A DNA stretch of 64,000 nucleotides from Paenibacillus radicibacter (GTDB lineage Bacteria; Bacillota; Bacilli; Paenibacillales; NBRC-103111), in the NCBI RefSeq assembly GCF_024721995.1, contig NZ_JANQBC010000001.1, positions 186,001-250,000 on the forward strand, written 5' to 3'. A program made the position numbers and the translations under genes. The notes beneath the pieces were generated by a model. It was not told where the DNA came from and did no database searches. It worked only from the letters and a program-made list of their open reading frames with translations. Numbering within the stretch: position 1 is the stretch's first letter; each line of letters starts with the position of its first letter. Below, in pieces: positions 52,419 through 61,585 of this stretch.

Positions 52419-53069
52419 TTAATTGTAAACGATTGTCGAACTAACTGTAAAGCTTGCTTCTGTATTTGCTTTCACTTGTTCGAGAGTGACACCTGATTGC
52501 GTTTCAACCAGAACCATCCCTTCTTGGGTAAAATCAAATACGGCAAGCTCCGTGATGAGTCGGTTTACAACTTTGCTTCCTGTTAGGGGTAGGGTGCAAT
52601 TCTGCTTGATCTTGGATTCACCATGCTTGTTCACATGCTCCATAATGACGACGATACGCTTCGCTCCGCTTACAAGATCCATAGCACCGCCCATCCCTTT
52701 GACCATCTTGCCAGGTATCATCCAGTTCGCTAAGTCGCCATCAACAGACACTTCCATCCCGCCAAGGATCGCAAGATCAATATGCCCCCCACGTATCATC
52801 GCAAATGACTGTGCACTATCGAAATATGAACCGCCAACCATCATTGTAACCGTTTCTTTCCCCGCATTAATCAGATCTGGATCTTCATCGCCCTCAGTCG
52901 GATAAGGACCAATACCGAGTAGTCCATTCTCCGATTGCAGCATCACGTTATAGTCTGGAGGAATAATACCTGCAATAAGCGTTGGCATTCCGATTCCTAG
53001 ATTCACGTACATACCATCCTTAATCTCTTGTACGGCCCGATTTACAATCGTAAGACGATCTTGACTCAT
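52419..53069 (-). CDS. scoB: 3-oxoacid CoA-transferase subunit B
   Basis: The 216-residue beta subunit moves CoA from succinyl-CoA to acetoacetate. The catalytic glutamate is in [15 protein letters not shown] near residue 45, and [19 protein letters not shown] follows. It overlaps the subunit A gene by four bases. In this operon it activates the acetoacetate released by fumarylacetoacetase. Confidence 0.94.
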   Translation of the reverse strand: MSQDRLTIVNRAVQEIKDGMYVNLGIGMPTLIAGIIPPDYNVMLQSENGLLGIGPYPTEGDEDPDLINAGKETVTMMVGGSYFDSAQSFAMIRGGHIDLAILGGMEVSVDGDLANWMIPGKMVKGMGGAMDLVSGAKRIVVIMEHVNKHGESKIKQNCTLPLTGSKVVNRLITELAVFDFTQEGMVLVETQSGVTLEQVKANTEASFTVSSTIVYN

Positions 53070-53815
53070 CGCACATCTCCTCCGTCCGTTACAGCTTGTT
53101 TACGAGACAATACCGTGCGTCGTTCAATTCGTTTCTCATAAAACGTGCCTAATACAACTTGCTGTACATAAATGCCTGGGGTATGGATTTCATCTGGGTT
53201 TAGCTCACCCGCTTCGACAATCTCCTCCACCTCAGCAATCGTAATTCTGCCAGCAGTTGCAGCAAGTGGATTGAAGTTACGAGAAGTTTTACGATAAACC
53301 AGATTACCAAGGGTATCGGCTTTCCACGCTTTCACAAGGGCAAAGTCACCGACAATGCCTTCTTCCAAAATATACGTACGACCGCCAAACACCTTTTGTT
53401 CCTTACCCTTCGCTATTTCCGTTCCTACACCCGTTGCCGTATAAAAGCCCGGAATTCCTGCACCGCCAGCCCGAATACGCTCTGCAAGCGTTCCTTGCGG
53501 CACAAGTTCCACTTCAAGTTCTCCACTTAGGAACTGCTGCTCAAAAATTTTGTTCTCCCCCACATAGGAGGAGACCATCTTCTTTATCTGTTTATTTGCA
53601 AGGAGTAGACCTAATCCCCAATCGTCAACACCGCAATTGTTGCTAACGATCGTTAAGTCCTTAACCCCTTTGTCTCTTAGGGCAAAAATACTGTTCTCCG
53701 GGATGCCGCATAGACCGAATCCCCCAACAATTAAGGTAGCGCCATCTTGGATGTCTGCTACAGCTGCCTCACATGAATGCACGATTTTACTTTGACCCAA
53801 GCGGAGCACCCCCAC
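53066..53815 (-). CDS. scoA: 3-oxoacid CoA-transferase subunit A
   Basis: The 249-residue alpha subunit carries the CoA-transferase glycine loop [13 protein letters not shown] near residues 33-45 and [19 protein letters not shown] near 115-135. It is coupled to subunit B by overlap and lies 20 bases after hmgA. Together A and B complete breakdown of tyrosine carbon to acetoacetyl-CoA. Confidence 0.94.
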   Translation of the reverse strand: MGVLRLGQSKIVHSCEAAVADIQDGATLIVGGFGLCGIPENSIFALRDKGVKDLTIVSNNCGVDDWGLGLLLANKQIKKMVSSYVGENKIFEQQFLSGELEVELVPQGTLAERIRAGGAGIPGFYTATGVGTEIAKGKEQKVFGGRTYILEEGIVGDFALVKAWKADTLGNLVYRKTSRNFNPLAATAGRITIAEVEEIVEAGELNPDEIHTPGIYVQQVVLGTFYEKRIERRTVLSRKQAVTDGGDVR

Positions 53816-53835
53816 ATCAAATTAAATAATAAGAA

Positions 53836-54999
53836 TTAATTCGGCTTTACGATCCAACTGTACATGTAGTTGCCATCTTCATACGTACGTGCTTTCTCTA
53901 CAACATGAAGCGGACGGAAAGTATCGATCATGACGGCAAGCTCTAAGGTTTCCTTTTTCCCAATGCTATCTTCAATCTTGCCTGGGTGTGGACCGTGTGG
54001 AATTCCGGATGGATGCAGCGTAATCGATCCTTCCTTAACCCCTTTACGACTCATGAAGTTGCCCCGCACATAGTAGAGTACTTCATCACTATCTACATTG
54101 CTATGGAAGTACGGTGCTGGGATCGCATTCGGGTGATAATCATACATCCTTGGTACGAATGAGCAGACGACGAAGTTATTGCCTTCGAATGTCTGATGAA
54201 TCGGTGGCGGCATATGCAGACGACCTGTAATCGGCTCAAAGTCGGCAATGTTGAATATCCAAGGATATAAGTAGCCATCCCAACCCACCACATCAAGTGG
54301 ATGATGATTAAAAATATGCTTATGGATATGACCTCTAGACTTCGTGCGCACCTCGAATTCACCAAGTTCAGCGTGGGTATCAAGGGTAGACGGACCATGG
54401 AAATCACGCTCACAGAATGGACTGTGTTCTAAGAGCTGCCCCTGTCCATTACGGTAACGCTTCGGTGTCGTAATCCAGCTTGTCGTCTCAATAACGAGCA
54501 TCTTCGACTCGCCTACATCTGGCAGCACACGATAAATCGTGCCAATTGGGATCATAATGTAATCACCTGGCTGATAATGCAGCGTCCCGAACATCGTCTC
54601 AACTTTGCCCGTGCCGTAATGAACGAAGAGCAACTCATCCCCGTCACTATTGCGATAAAAGTAATCCATTGCTTCTGTCGGATTCGCAATTGCGATCATG
54701 AGGTCCTCATTGCCAAGCATATACTGTCTGCCTGCTACCGCATCCCCTGTTTCCTTACATTCACTCGTTAATAGGTGACGATGGCGCAGCGCACCTTGGG
54801 TCTCATATACATGCTCCACTTTCGAATGAACCTCTGCATGACTCACATCTGTCGGTGGATAATGATGATACAGAATCGATTGGTTCCCTGAGAATCCCTT
54901 AGTACCCATCACTTGCTCACGATATAACGAACCATCTTCTTTGCGAAATGTCGTATGCCTCTTCATAGGTACAGCGCCCATTTGACGGTAATATGTCAT
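53836..54999 (-). CDS. hmgA: Homogentisate 1,2-dioxygenase
   Basis: This 387-residue cupin-type iron enzyme cleaves homogentisate to maleylacetoacetate. Iron-site features are visible: HNFMHPL-like VCSFVPRMYDYHPNAIPAPYFHSNVDSDEVLYYV with the H-x5-E arrangement, and HPSGIPHGPHPG near the C-terminus. It is shorter than the 430-residue classical forms but matches the bacterial variant. It is directly between fah and the CoA-transferase genes in the same operon. Confidence 0.9.
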   Translation of the reverse strand: MTYYRQMGAVPMKRHTTFRKEDGSLYREQVMGTKGFSGNQSILYHHYPPTDVSHAEVHSKVEHVYETQGALRHRHLLTSECKETGDAVAGRQYMLGNEDLMIAIANPTEAMDYFYRNSDGDELLFVHYGTGKVETMFGTLHYQPGDYIMIPIGTIYRVLPDVGESKMLVIETTSWITTPKRYRNGQGQLLEHSPFCERDFHGPSTLDTHAELGEFEVRTKSRGHIHKHIFNHHPLDVVGWDGYLYPWIFNIADFEPITGRLHMPPPIHQTFEGNNFVVCSFVPRMYDYHPNAIPAPYFHSNVDSDEVLYYVRGNFMSRKGVKEGSITLHPSGIPHGPHPGKIEDSIGKKETLELAVMIDTFRPLHVVEKARTYEDGNYMYSWIVKPN

Positions 55000-55018
55000 A
55001 GCTCAGATACTCCCTCCC

Positions 55019-55972
55019 CTATATTGATTCTTTAATATGATTAACTAAACGTCCTAAACCCGTTATCTCAAGCTCTACTTGATCCCCCGGCTCCAACCAG
55101 CGATGAACTTCTTCACCAAGCTCTAACAAACACCCGGTTCCAACTGTCCCAGAGCCGATCACATCACCCGGATACAAGGTTGCATCTTCCGATGCACGTG
55201 CAATCAGTTCGCCGAAGCTGTAATGAATCTCTTGCGCGTTGCCTTGTGAGAGTAAAGTGCCATTTACATAAGCTGTCATTGTCAGATCATACCGATCCCC
55301 TGAGCGATAAGTTTCAAGCTCATCCTTTGTCACCAAATACGGACCAAGTGATGTTGCAAAATCCTTCCCTTTAGCAGGACCTAGCCCGACCTTCACTTCT
55401 TGCTGCTGGATATCTCGCGCACTCCAGTCGTTCATAATGCAGTAACCGAGTATATAAGAATCTGCCTCATCAGCAGTGATATTCCGACCTTCCTTGCCAA
55501 TCACACACGCAATTTCAAGCTCATAATCGAGCTTCATCGTTCGTCTTGGACGTTCAATCTCCACTCCAGGCCCTACAATCGCATGATGATTTGTAAAATA
55601 AAACACCGGTATCTCGTACCACTCTGGTACCATATCTAGCCCTCGTCTGCCACGCGCTGTCTTAACATGCGACTCAAATGCGTAGAAGTCACGTACACTA
55701 GGCGGTCTAGGTATTGGTGCAGCAAGTGTAACTTGATCCAGCGTATATATCCCATTGGGAAAATTAAGCTGCATCGTAGATAGTTCTAAGTCCTGTAGAT
55801 TTCGATCAAGTTCAAGCACGCGCGGCATATACAAAGCCGAATGCTGCACAAACTCCAACATTCGACTCGGTAATTGACCTTGACTATACACGTGCATATC
55901 CAGGACAAAGTTTCCACGAAGCCAGCCGCTGCGCTCTTCACCTTGACGATTTCGGAACGAAACCAACTTCAT
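55019..55972 (-). CDS. Fumarylacetoacetate hydrolase-family protein
   Basis: This 317-residue FAH-family hydrolase has the metal/catalytic motif LDYELEIACVIGKEGRNI near residues 160-177, NDWSARDIQQQE near 195-206, and GSGTVGTGCLLELG near the C-terminus. It fits the last ring-fission step (fumarylacetoacetate to fumarate and acetoacetate); direct hydrolysis of maleylacetoacetate is possible because no isomerase gene is seen. It lies 19 bases before hmgA. Confidence 0.9.
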   Translation of the reverse strand: MKLVSFRNRQGEERSGWLRGNFVLDMHVYSQGQLPSRMLEFVQHSALYMPRVLELDRNLQDLELSTMQLNFPNGIYTLDQVTLAAPIPRPPSVRDFYAFESHVKTARGRRGLDMVPEWYEIPVFYFTNHHAIVGPGVEIERPRRTMKLDYELEIACVIGKEGRNITADEADSYILGYCIMNDWSARDIQQQEVKVGLGPAKGKDFATSLGPYLVTKDELETYRSGDRYDLTMTAYVNGTLLSQGNAQEIHYSFGELIARASEDATLYPGDVIGSGTVGTGCLLELGEEVHRWLEPGDQVELEITGLGRLVNHIKESI

Positions 55973-56006
55973 ATCATCAACCTCACTTTGTTTACCCCGT
56001 GCAACA

Positions 56007-56618
56007 CTATTTTTTTCGTTCTAATATAAACGTATCTGTACTTGCTCTTGAATACTCTGCTCCTGCCATCCGCCCAATCGGTTCAAGCTTCACCGTATCG
56101 ATCTTGCCATTGTCATACACTTCATCATTGACGTGCATATACACGACTTTACCAATGACCAGATGTCCTGCACCTGCTTGATCCCCGAATGATAGAACTT
56201 CATGCAATTCACATTCCATATGAATCTGACTTTCTAGAACGCGAAAGGCATGAACCTTCTCGCTTGGCACTTTCGTAAGCCCTGCTGCTTCGAACTCATC
56301 CACATCAGACGCATACTCCGTTGCACATTCGTTCACTTGTCCTGCTAACTTCTCACTTACAATGTTCACAACGAACTGCTTCGTCGCTTCAATATTACGC
56401 AGCGTATCCTTCTTTACTCCGTCTGTCCCTCGTAGCATCGGCGCAAAACAGATCATCATCGGACTTGCGCATATCGGAGCAAAGAAACTGAACGGTGCTA
56501 AATTCGATACTCCCTCTTCATCCAACGTTGACACAAATGCAATCGGACGAGGCAAAATGGAGCCAACCATCAACTTGTATGCATCTCTCCATGCTAGATC
56601 ACTCGGTGCTATATTCAA
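56007..56618 (-). CDS. Flavin reductase-like (FMN-binding split barrel) protein
   Basis: This 203-residue protein of the DIM6/NTAB flavin reductase family begins with GSILPRPIAFVSTLDEEGVSNLAPFSFF (residues 17-44) and has KKDTLRNIEATKQFVVNIV. Such proteins bind FMN or FAD and either reduce flavin for monooxygenases or have unassigned roles. It lies between the hpd and fah genes in the tyrosine operon. No classical tyrosine-pathway step needs it; it may fill the isomerase role or be accessory (inference). Confidence 0.85.
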   Translation of the reverse strand: MNIAPSDLAWRDAYKLMVGSILPRPIAFVSTLDEEGVSNLAPFSFFAPICASPMMICFAPMLRGTDGVKKDTLRNIEATKQFVVNIVSEKLAGQVNECATEYASDVDEFEAAGLTKVPSEKVHAFRVLESQIHMECELHEVLSFGDQAGAGHLVIGKVVYMHVNDEVYDNGKIDTVKLEPIGRMAGAEYSRASTDTFILERKK

Positions 56619-56663
56619 CTGCTATCTCCCCTTTACATCCTCGTCCTCTATTTTTAAAAATAA

Positions 56664-57779
56664 TTACAGATTACCGCGACGCTCTTGCTCGCGTTCAATG
56701 GATTCGAATAATGCCTTAAAGTTCCCATCACCAAACCCAATTGCGCCTTTGCGCTGAATAATTTCGAAGAATAAGGTCGGTCGATCCACGATTGGCTTCG
56801 TAAAGATTTGTAGTAGATATCCTTCCTCATCACGGTCAACAAGGATCTTAAGTTCTTGCAGCTTCGCGATATCTTCATCAATACTACCTACGCGCTCCGT
56901 TAACATTTCATAGTAGGAATCCGGTGTATCTAGGAAATCTACTCCATTTTCTTTGAGTGTACGAACCGTGGATACGATGTCGTCCGTAATGAGTGCCAGA
57001 TGCTGCACACCCGCTCCGTTGTAATACTCTAGATATTCTTGAATTTGCGATTTACGCTTACCTGTCGCAGGTTCATTAATAGGAAACTTAATTTTACCGC
57101 CATTAAACATTACCTTCGACATAAGTGCCGAGTATTCTGTACTAATATCTTCATCATCAAAATGTCTCATTTGGCTGAAGCCCATTACTTTCTCATAGTA
57201 GGACACCCATTCTTCCATCTCCGGTACGTTACCTACAACATGATCGACCCCGATTAATCCAGTCGATACAGAAGGAATGTTCTGCTCAATCGATGCGAAC
57301 CCCGGCCAGAACAAGCCATTATAGTTATCACGTTCAATTAAGGTATGAATCGTATCGCCGTAAGTCGCAATGATTGCTTTTTTCACTGTGCCATGAACGG
57401 GATCTACAATCGTCTGTGGTTCCATAACACCAATACCACCGCGACTTATGGCATCTGTGTAAGCCTTTTCAACATCTTGTACACGAAGTGCAATATCTTT
57501 GATTCCATCGCCATGCAATTTCACGAAAGAAGCAACAGGATGTGTATCTGATAGCGAACCTGTGATGACGAAGCGAATTTTATTTTGTTCAATAACGTAC
57601 GATACTTGATCGCGATTACCTGTTTCTAGACCCGAGTAAGCCAGCGGCTTAAATCCGAATGTTTTGACAAAATAGTACATCGTTTGCTTCGCATTACCTA
57701 CATAATATTCAATATAATCAATGTCCTGAATTGGAAATACCTCTGTTGCAGCATGCTCAGATAATTGTTGTTTTTGCAT
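56664..57779 (-). CDS. hpd: 4-hydroxyphenylpyruvate dioxygenase
   Basis: This 371-residue VOC-fold non-heme iron enzyme makes homogentisate. The two-histidine-one-glutamate iron site is visible: histidine in TGLIGVDHVVGNV, histidine in AGVQHLALITDDI near residue 255, and glutamate in PTLFFEIIQRKGAIGFGDGNF near residue 335. It is the first gene of the tyrosine catabolic operon (hpd, flavin reductase-like, fah, hmgA, scoA, scoB, aminotransferase), preceded by a clear promoter. Confidence 0.96.
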   Translation of the reverse strand: MQKQQLSEHAATEVFPIQDIDYIEYYVGNAKQTMYYFVKTFGFKPLAYSGLETGNRDQVSYVIEQNKIRFVITGSLSDTHPVASFVKLHGDGIKDIALRVQDVEKAYTDAISRGGIGVMEPQTIVDPVHGTVKKAIIATYGDTIHTLIERDNYNGLFWPGFASIEQNIPSVSTGLIGVDHVVGNVPEMEEWVSYYEKVMGFSQMRHFDDEDISTEYSALMSKVMFNGGKIKFPINEPATGKRKSQIQEYLEYYNGAGVQHLALITDDIVSTVRTLKENGVDFLDTPDSYYEMLTERVGSIDEDIAKLQELKILVDRDEEGYLLQIFTKPIVDRPTLFFEIIQRKGAIGFGDGNFKALFESIEREQERRGNL

Positions 57780-57821
57780 GTTATATCCTCCATTACATGA
57801 TATTGGATGCTTCCTTTATTT

Positions 57822-57850
57822 AGTATATTTCAGATCATTAATAGTGACAA
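57822..57850 (-). promoter_or_regulatory. Promoter of the tyrosine catabolic operon
   Basis: TTGTCA (57845-57850) and TATACT (57822-57827) on the minus strand are 17 bases apart, about 45 bases before the hpd start. No clear operator is seen; the region to 58009 is A/T-rich and shared with the divergent yerC-type gene. Confidence 0.65.
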
Positions 57851-58009
57851 AAACGCGCTCGACCGCGGACATTCAGGAATACATTGACGCTTTTTTGCAA
57901 TGAAGGAGTTTTCTGATAAATGTATTTTTTATACTTCCTTTAGCAGGATTCAATCCCTTATTTGTCAAAAAATATAGAATAGATTTTTTTCGTCTGGAGT
58001 GATCAACCT

Positions 58010-58303
58010 GTGCAGCAGGATAAAATGAATGAGGCTTCCATCGAGCAGCTATTTGAACTCATTGTCGCGGTGAAAGATCTCGAAGAATGCCAAGCTTTCT
58101 TAGAAGATTTATGTACGTACAAAGAATTACAATCGATGGCACAGCGATGTGAAGTTGCTAAACTGCTGCTTGAAGGACGAACCTACCTAGAAATTGAGGC
58201 TGAAACAGGCGCAAGCACAGCCATCATCTCCAGGGTCAAGCGTTGTTTAAGTCATGGCAATGGTGGAATTTCGACTTTATTAGAGCGGATCAACATGAAG
58301 TAA
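58010..58303 (+). CDS. YerC/YecD family TrpR-related protein
   Basis: This 97-residue helical protein has the TrpR-like HTH: LEECQAFLEDLCTYKELQSMAQRCEVAKLLLEGRTYLEIEAETGASTAIISRVKRCL. It matches Bacillus YerC, a small TrpR-superfamily regulator. The GTG start lies about nine bases after GGAGTGATC; an ATG five codons on is an alternative. It is divergent from the tyrosine operon. Control of that operon is possible, but YerC is usually a stand-alone gene, so the link is uncertain. Confidence 0.88.
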   Translation: MQQDKMNEASIEQLFELIVAVKDLEECQAFLEDLCTYKELQSMAQRCEVAKLLLEGRTYLEIEAETGASTAIISRVKRCLSHGNGGISTLLERINMK

Positions 58304-58322
58304 TTGGAATTAGCTTCTCAAA

Positions 58323-58364
58323 AAAGACGCTCGAGCTGGATAAGCTTTTGCGTCTTTATTCTTA
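58323..58364 (+). terminator. Probable terminator of the yerC-type gene
   Basis: AAAGACGC pairs with GCGTCTTT, with an inner AGCT/AGCT pair, about 20 bases after the stop; the T-tail is interrupted (ATTCTTATTC), so efficiency is uncertain. Confidence 0.6.
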
Positions 58365-58504
58365 TTCTTACGTATTAAAAGAAACGAAGTTTGAAGGGTT
58401 TCTTAAAAACTTTACGTCTAAATGGTGGAAGCATATCCATTGTCTAATTTTGTACATAATAGGAAGAAGTGACTTACTCTTTTCGAAAGGTGGACTACCC
58501 TTAC

Positions 58505-59719
58505 ATGACACAATCCAAATCATTCGCATTCCGAGCAGAATTCATTTTGCTTGCTCTTCTATTATTTATTATTGAATTTGTAAGAGGCGCTTTCCTTGTG
58601 TCCTTCTTACCTGTATATGGAGTAAATGAATTAGGATTCTCCAAGACGATCATCGGTGTGGCAGTATCCGTGCACTATGTCGTTGATACCACTGTGAAAT
58701 TATTCGCAGGTTATTTCTTGGATCGATTCTCCATGAAACTAGTCGTAATTGTCGGCCTTATCACTTCACTTGTGGGGCTTGTCCTGCTTTACAGCCCAAC
58801 ACAAGAATGGATTCTCATTCTCGCATCCGCTCTATTCGGAGTTGGGATTACACCACTATGGCTCGTCTGCCTCACTCGTGTTACAGAAGATAAACGCGCC
58901 CAGCAAATGGGTGCTCTCTATACGGTTTGGCTAGTTGGACTTGGCTCTGGACCTGTTGTGATCAACCTGTTCATCGATCGTGGATTCTTACTCACCTACT
59001 GGATTCTCGTCGGATTATGGGCAATCTGTACGTTGCTTGCATTCTTTATGCCAAAGCTCGAAGGTTCCTCTATCCCCAAAACACTCCCGATGCGTAAACA
59101 AGTTGAACTCTTGTGGCAGCGGCTGCGTAAGATGAAATTAATGCTCCCCGGTATGATTCTGCAAACTGCCGCTGCTGGCATGCTCTTGCCGATTCTGCCG
59201 AACTTTGCCTCGCATGCGCTTGGACTCAGTTACACCGAGTATTCGTATGTGCTAACTGCCGGCGGAGCGATGACCGTACTTCTCTTAGTTCCGATGGGCA
59301 AATTATCTGACCGCTTCGGCAAAAAGTGGTTTCTTGTCCTTGGTTTCGGTGGATTCTCGCTAGGTCTATTGGGATTAACTTTTTCTACCAGTCTAATTGC
59401 TTCTATTCTGCTTGCAGCTTTCATAGGATTATCATACTCAGCCGTACTTCCGGCGTGGAACGCTCTGCTTGCTGGACACGTTCCCAAAGAGCAGCAAGGT
59501 ATGGGCTGGGGTCTATTTTCCAGTATTGAAGGAATTGGGGTTGTGATCGGTCCTGTAATTGGGGGATGGCTTGCACAGCAGTTTAGTGATACATTAACTA
59601 TAGGAATAAGTTCCCTGATATTAGGAGGTATTGCTATCTTCTATCTCGTCTTGTCGACTAGCTTTTATCAAGAAGAAAAGCCCAACAATACAATGAAAAG
59701 AGATCATGCCAATGAGTAG
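58505..59719 (+). CDS. MFS transporter
   Basis: This 404-residue protein has 12 transmembrane helices and the MFS loop motif between helices 2 and 3 (FAGYFLDRFSMKLV) repeated as GKLSDRFGKKWFLV between helices 8 and 9. AAAGGTGG lies ten bases before the ATG at 58505; the frame is open from 58469. The substrate is unknown. The gene overlaps the next gene by 14 bases, so export or import may be linked to the deacetylase/YkoP protein downstream. Confidence 0.87.
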   Translation: MTQSKSFAFRAEFILLALLLFIIEFVRGAFLVSFLPVYGVNELGFSKTIIGVAVSVHYVVDTTVKLFAGYFLDRFSMKLVVIVGLITSLVGLVLLYSPTQEWILILASALFGVGITPLWLVCLTRVTEDKRAQQMGALYTVWLVGLGSGPVVINLFIDRGFLLTYWILVGLWAICTLLAFFMPKLEGSSIPKTLPMRKQVELLWQRLRKMKLMLPGMILQTAAAGMLLPILPNFASHALGLSYTEYSYVLTAGGAMTVLLLVPMGKLSDRFGKKWFLVLGFGGFSLGLLGLTFSTSLIASILLAAFIGLSYSAVLPAWNALLAGHVPKEQQGMGWGLFSSIEGIGVVIGPVIGGWLAQQFSDTLTIGISSLILGGIAIFYLVLSTSFYQEEKPNNTMKRDHANE

Positions 59720-61067
59720 ATACATTATAGGAGCTACCATTATCTTTGCTTTTTATGCGATCATCCCTACACTCATTATTCGATTGTTCGGATATCGTTC
59801 GATTCATCAAGGCCCCACTCATAAGGATGCCGGTATTGCACTTACATTCGATGATGGGCCAGATCCAATTTATACCGCTGAACTACTTGATTTATTGAAA
59901 GAACATAATGTGAAAGCAACGTTCTTCGTCCTTGGCAAGAAAGCCGAGTTATATCCGGATCTGATCAGGCGAATCCATGTAGAAGGCCATCAAATCGGCA
60001 TACACAACTACGTTCATTTCGCTAACCCTTTCATGGCTCCTTGGAAAGTTCGTAAGCAAATTCGAGATACGGCAGACCTTGTTGAACAGATTACAGGTAC
60101 AAGACCTGTTTATTATCGCCCACCTTGGGGTGTATTCAATATCTTCGACATGTTCCTCCCTAGGACGATGAAATTTGTGATGTGGACGATCATGTCTGAA
60201 GACTGGCGAACACGAGGCGGCGAAGATAAAATTTCTCAGCGCATGTTAAGTAATCTCCACAGAGGAAGTATCCTACTGTTACATGATAGCGGCGATACAT
60301 TCGGTGCAGAACCAGACGCTCCGAAATACATGCTCCGAGCACTGAGATCATTCTTAGAACATACACAAGCCCAAGGTTATAAGTACGTCCGAGTCGATGA
60401 CATGTTACGTGATCTGGAGAAACATGAAGCCAAACTCAAGATATCCAAGAAAATGCTCATCAAAGTTTGGTTTGGTTGGGAAAAGATCTGGCACACTTTG
60501 TTCCAATTTAAAGCGGTGGACAAAGGAAATTCGATCTTCCATTATCGGGTGACCACATACAGTGGAGAACCCATCTATTTGGATGATGGCGGGCACATTC
60601 GTCAAGGTGACAAGGTAGTCGAAATCCATTTTGATAATCACATGTTATATGACATTGCACTTCATAGCCGCTCTAACCTTCATCTAGCGGTCCAAATGCT
60701 CAACAAAATTCAAAGCGGTCTTCCCGAATTGATGAACCTCATTTATAACGATATTGAATGCAGATATGTCAAGGGATTGTACGGAATTACGTTGATTCAC
60801 CGCGGCAGTAAGAATCTTGGATTCAATGCATTTGATATGCCAAAAGGATTGTTCGCTTCCATCACGAAGCGTTATCTGCGTATGCTCATGTACGTCTTGC
60901 ATCCTGATGGTAAAGAGCGATTAAAAATTCGCAGAGACATGCTCGTTCCGAAAATTGTCGTGATGTCTTCCGACTTTTATAAGAAAAAGTATCCAATGCC
61001 ACACGATGCATTAAACCTACAACAGCCCGGTACTTTAAACTATTCTCCACCATTATCGTTAGATTGA
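59706..61067 (+). CDS. Polysaccharide deacetylase with C-terminal YkoP-like domain
   Basis: This 453-residue protein has an N-terminal membrane helix (about residues 4-24), a NodB polysaccharide-deacetylase domain (about 45-235; metal motif ALTFDDGPDP, HQIGIHNYVH, and RPPWGVFN), and a C-terminal region of about 200 residues that resembles YkoP (FGWEKIWHTLFQF, YVKGLYGITLIHRGSKNLGF). The canonical H-S/T-x-x-H is H-N-Y-V-H here. It should remove acetyl groups from a cell-surface glycan. It overlaps the MFS gene by 14 bases and the two are surely co-transcribed. Confidence 0.87.
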   Translation: MPMSRYIIGATIIFAFYAIIPTLIIRLFGYRSIHQGPTHKDAGIALTFDDGPDPIYTAELLDLLKEHNVKATFFVLGKKAELYPDLIRRIHVEGHQIGIHNYVHFANPFMAPWKVRKQIRDTADLVEQITGTRPVYYRPPWGVFNIFDMFLPRTMKFVMWTIMSEDWRTRGGEDKISQRMLSNLHRGSILLLHDSGDTFGAEPDAPKYMLRALRSFLEHTQAQGYKYVRVDDMLRDLEKHEAKLKISKKMLIKVWFGWEKIWHTLFQFKAVDKGNSIFHYRVTTYSGEPIYLDDGGHIRQGDKVVEIHFDNHMLYDIALHSRSNLHLAVQMLNKIQSGLPELMNLIYNDIECRYVKGLYGITLIHRGSKNLGFNAFDMPKGLFASITKRYLRMLMYVLHPDGKERLKIRRDMLVPKIVVMSSDFYKKKYPMPHDALNLQQPGTLNYSPPLSLD

Positions 61068-61149
61068 AAAATAGGTTTTCGTTATCATGCACTCAATTTA
61101 CCTCTTGCAATAAATTAATGTTAGGGGTATGATGACTAAGGAATTTCAT

Positions 61150-61372
61150 ATGTCCTCGTTAGGTGAGGCTCCTATATAAACACAGGCCACTGCCCAAAAA
61201 TATCGAAAGATGCCAATGGGTAGAACAGGAATTGCCGGATTAAGGCTCTTCATAAGGTGGCTAAGAGCAAACGCTCTTTACGTTGTATAGTGCTAAAACT
61301 GGACTAGGGGGAACGGTTTATTCGTATGTGCTTACACATGCCCCCTTGGACTATCCATGGGGGCATTTTTAT
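61150..61372 (+). promoter_or_regulatory. M-box (ykoK) Mg2+ riboswitch with terminator
   Basis: The M-box core is present in order: CGTTAGGTGAGGCTCCTATA (61157-61176), GGCCACTGCCCA, an inner CGAAAG hairpin, CCAATGGGT, AACAGGAATTGCCGG and TTAAGGCT, as in the B. subtilis ykoK (mgtE) leader. The expression platform follows: an antiterminator ACTAGGGGGAAC (about 61303-61314) can pair with the CCCCC of the terminator at 61338-61366. High Mg2+ should favour termination. Downstream lies not mgtE but an ABC importer, with a second leader device in between. Confidence 0.93.
61338..61372 (+). terminator. M-box expression-platform terminator
   Basis: ATGCCCCC (61338-61345) pairs with GGGGGCAT (61359-61366), followed by TTTTAT. 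It is the terminator arm of the riboswitch. Confidence 0.88.
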
Positions 61373-61401
61373 ATCTGAATTTTGAAGGAGGGAGAACTGG
61401 A

Positions 61402-61512
61402 ATGGACAGTAGTAGTCGATTGTGTCACTTACATGGAATATCACACATCATCTTTGCGGTTAAGAGAACGTCTATTTCCTACTGCCAGTATGCCCTCATA
61501 CATACGGGTTAG
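61402..61512 (+). CDS. Short upstream ORF in the leader (36 aa)
   Basis: An ATG eight or so bases after GAAGGAGGGAG opens a 36-codon ORF (MDSSSRLCHLHGISHIIFAVK...ALIHTG) that ends 20 bases before a second terminator. It has four histidines and two cysteines and no obvious run of a single amino acid. The ribosome site is among the strongest in the region. It may be a leader peptide, though its translation is not proven. The long open frame from 61382 to the permease is in another phase. Confidence 0.5.
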   Translation: MDSSSRLCHLHGISHIIFAVKRTSISYCQYALIHTG

Positions 61513-61531
61513 CTTAGGAATATTTATCGTG

Positions 61532-61564
61532 CTCTCCTCACCCAAAGTGAGGGGAGCTTTTTTT
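61532..61564 (+). terminator. Second leader terminator before the ABC permease
   Basis: CTCTCCTCAC (61532-61541) pairs with GTGAGGGGAG (61547-61556) around a five-base loop, followed by CTTTTTTT. It lies 165 bases after the riboswitch terminator and 21 bases before the permease ATG. The only thing it could end besides the leader is the short ORF. Confidence 0.88.
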
Positions 61565-61585
61565 ATTGAAGAGGAGGTAATTGCA

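Noticed and set aside
54093-54413. 106-codon ORF inside hmgA
   Set aside because: Same-strand shadow frame of a clear dioxygenase gene; no ribosome site.
61382-61585. Upstream extension of the permease ORF to 61382
   Set aside because: This frame would read through the second terminator hairpin and gives non-homologous N-terminal sequence; the strong ribosome site at 61586 marks the real start.
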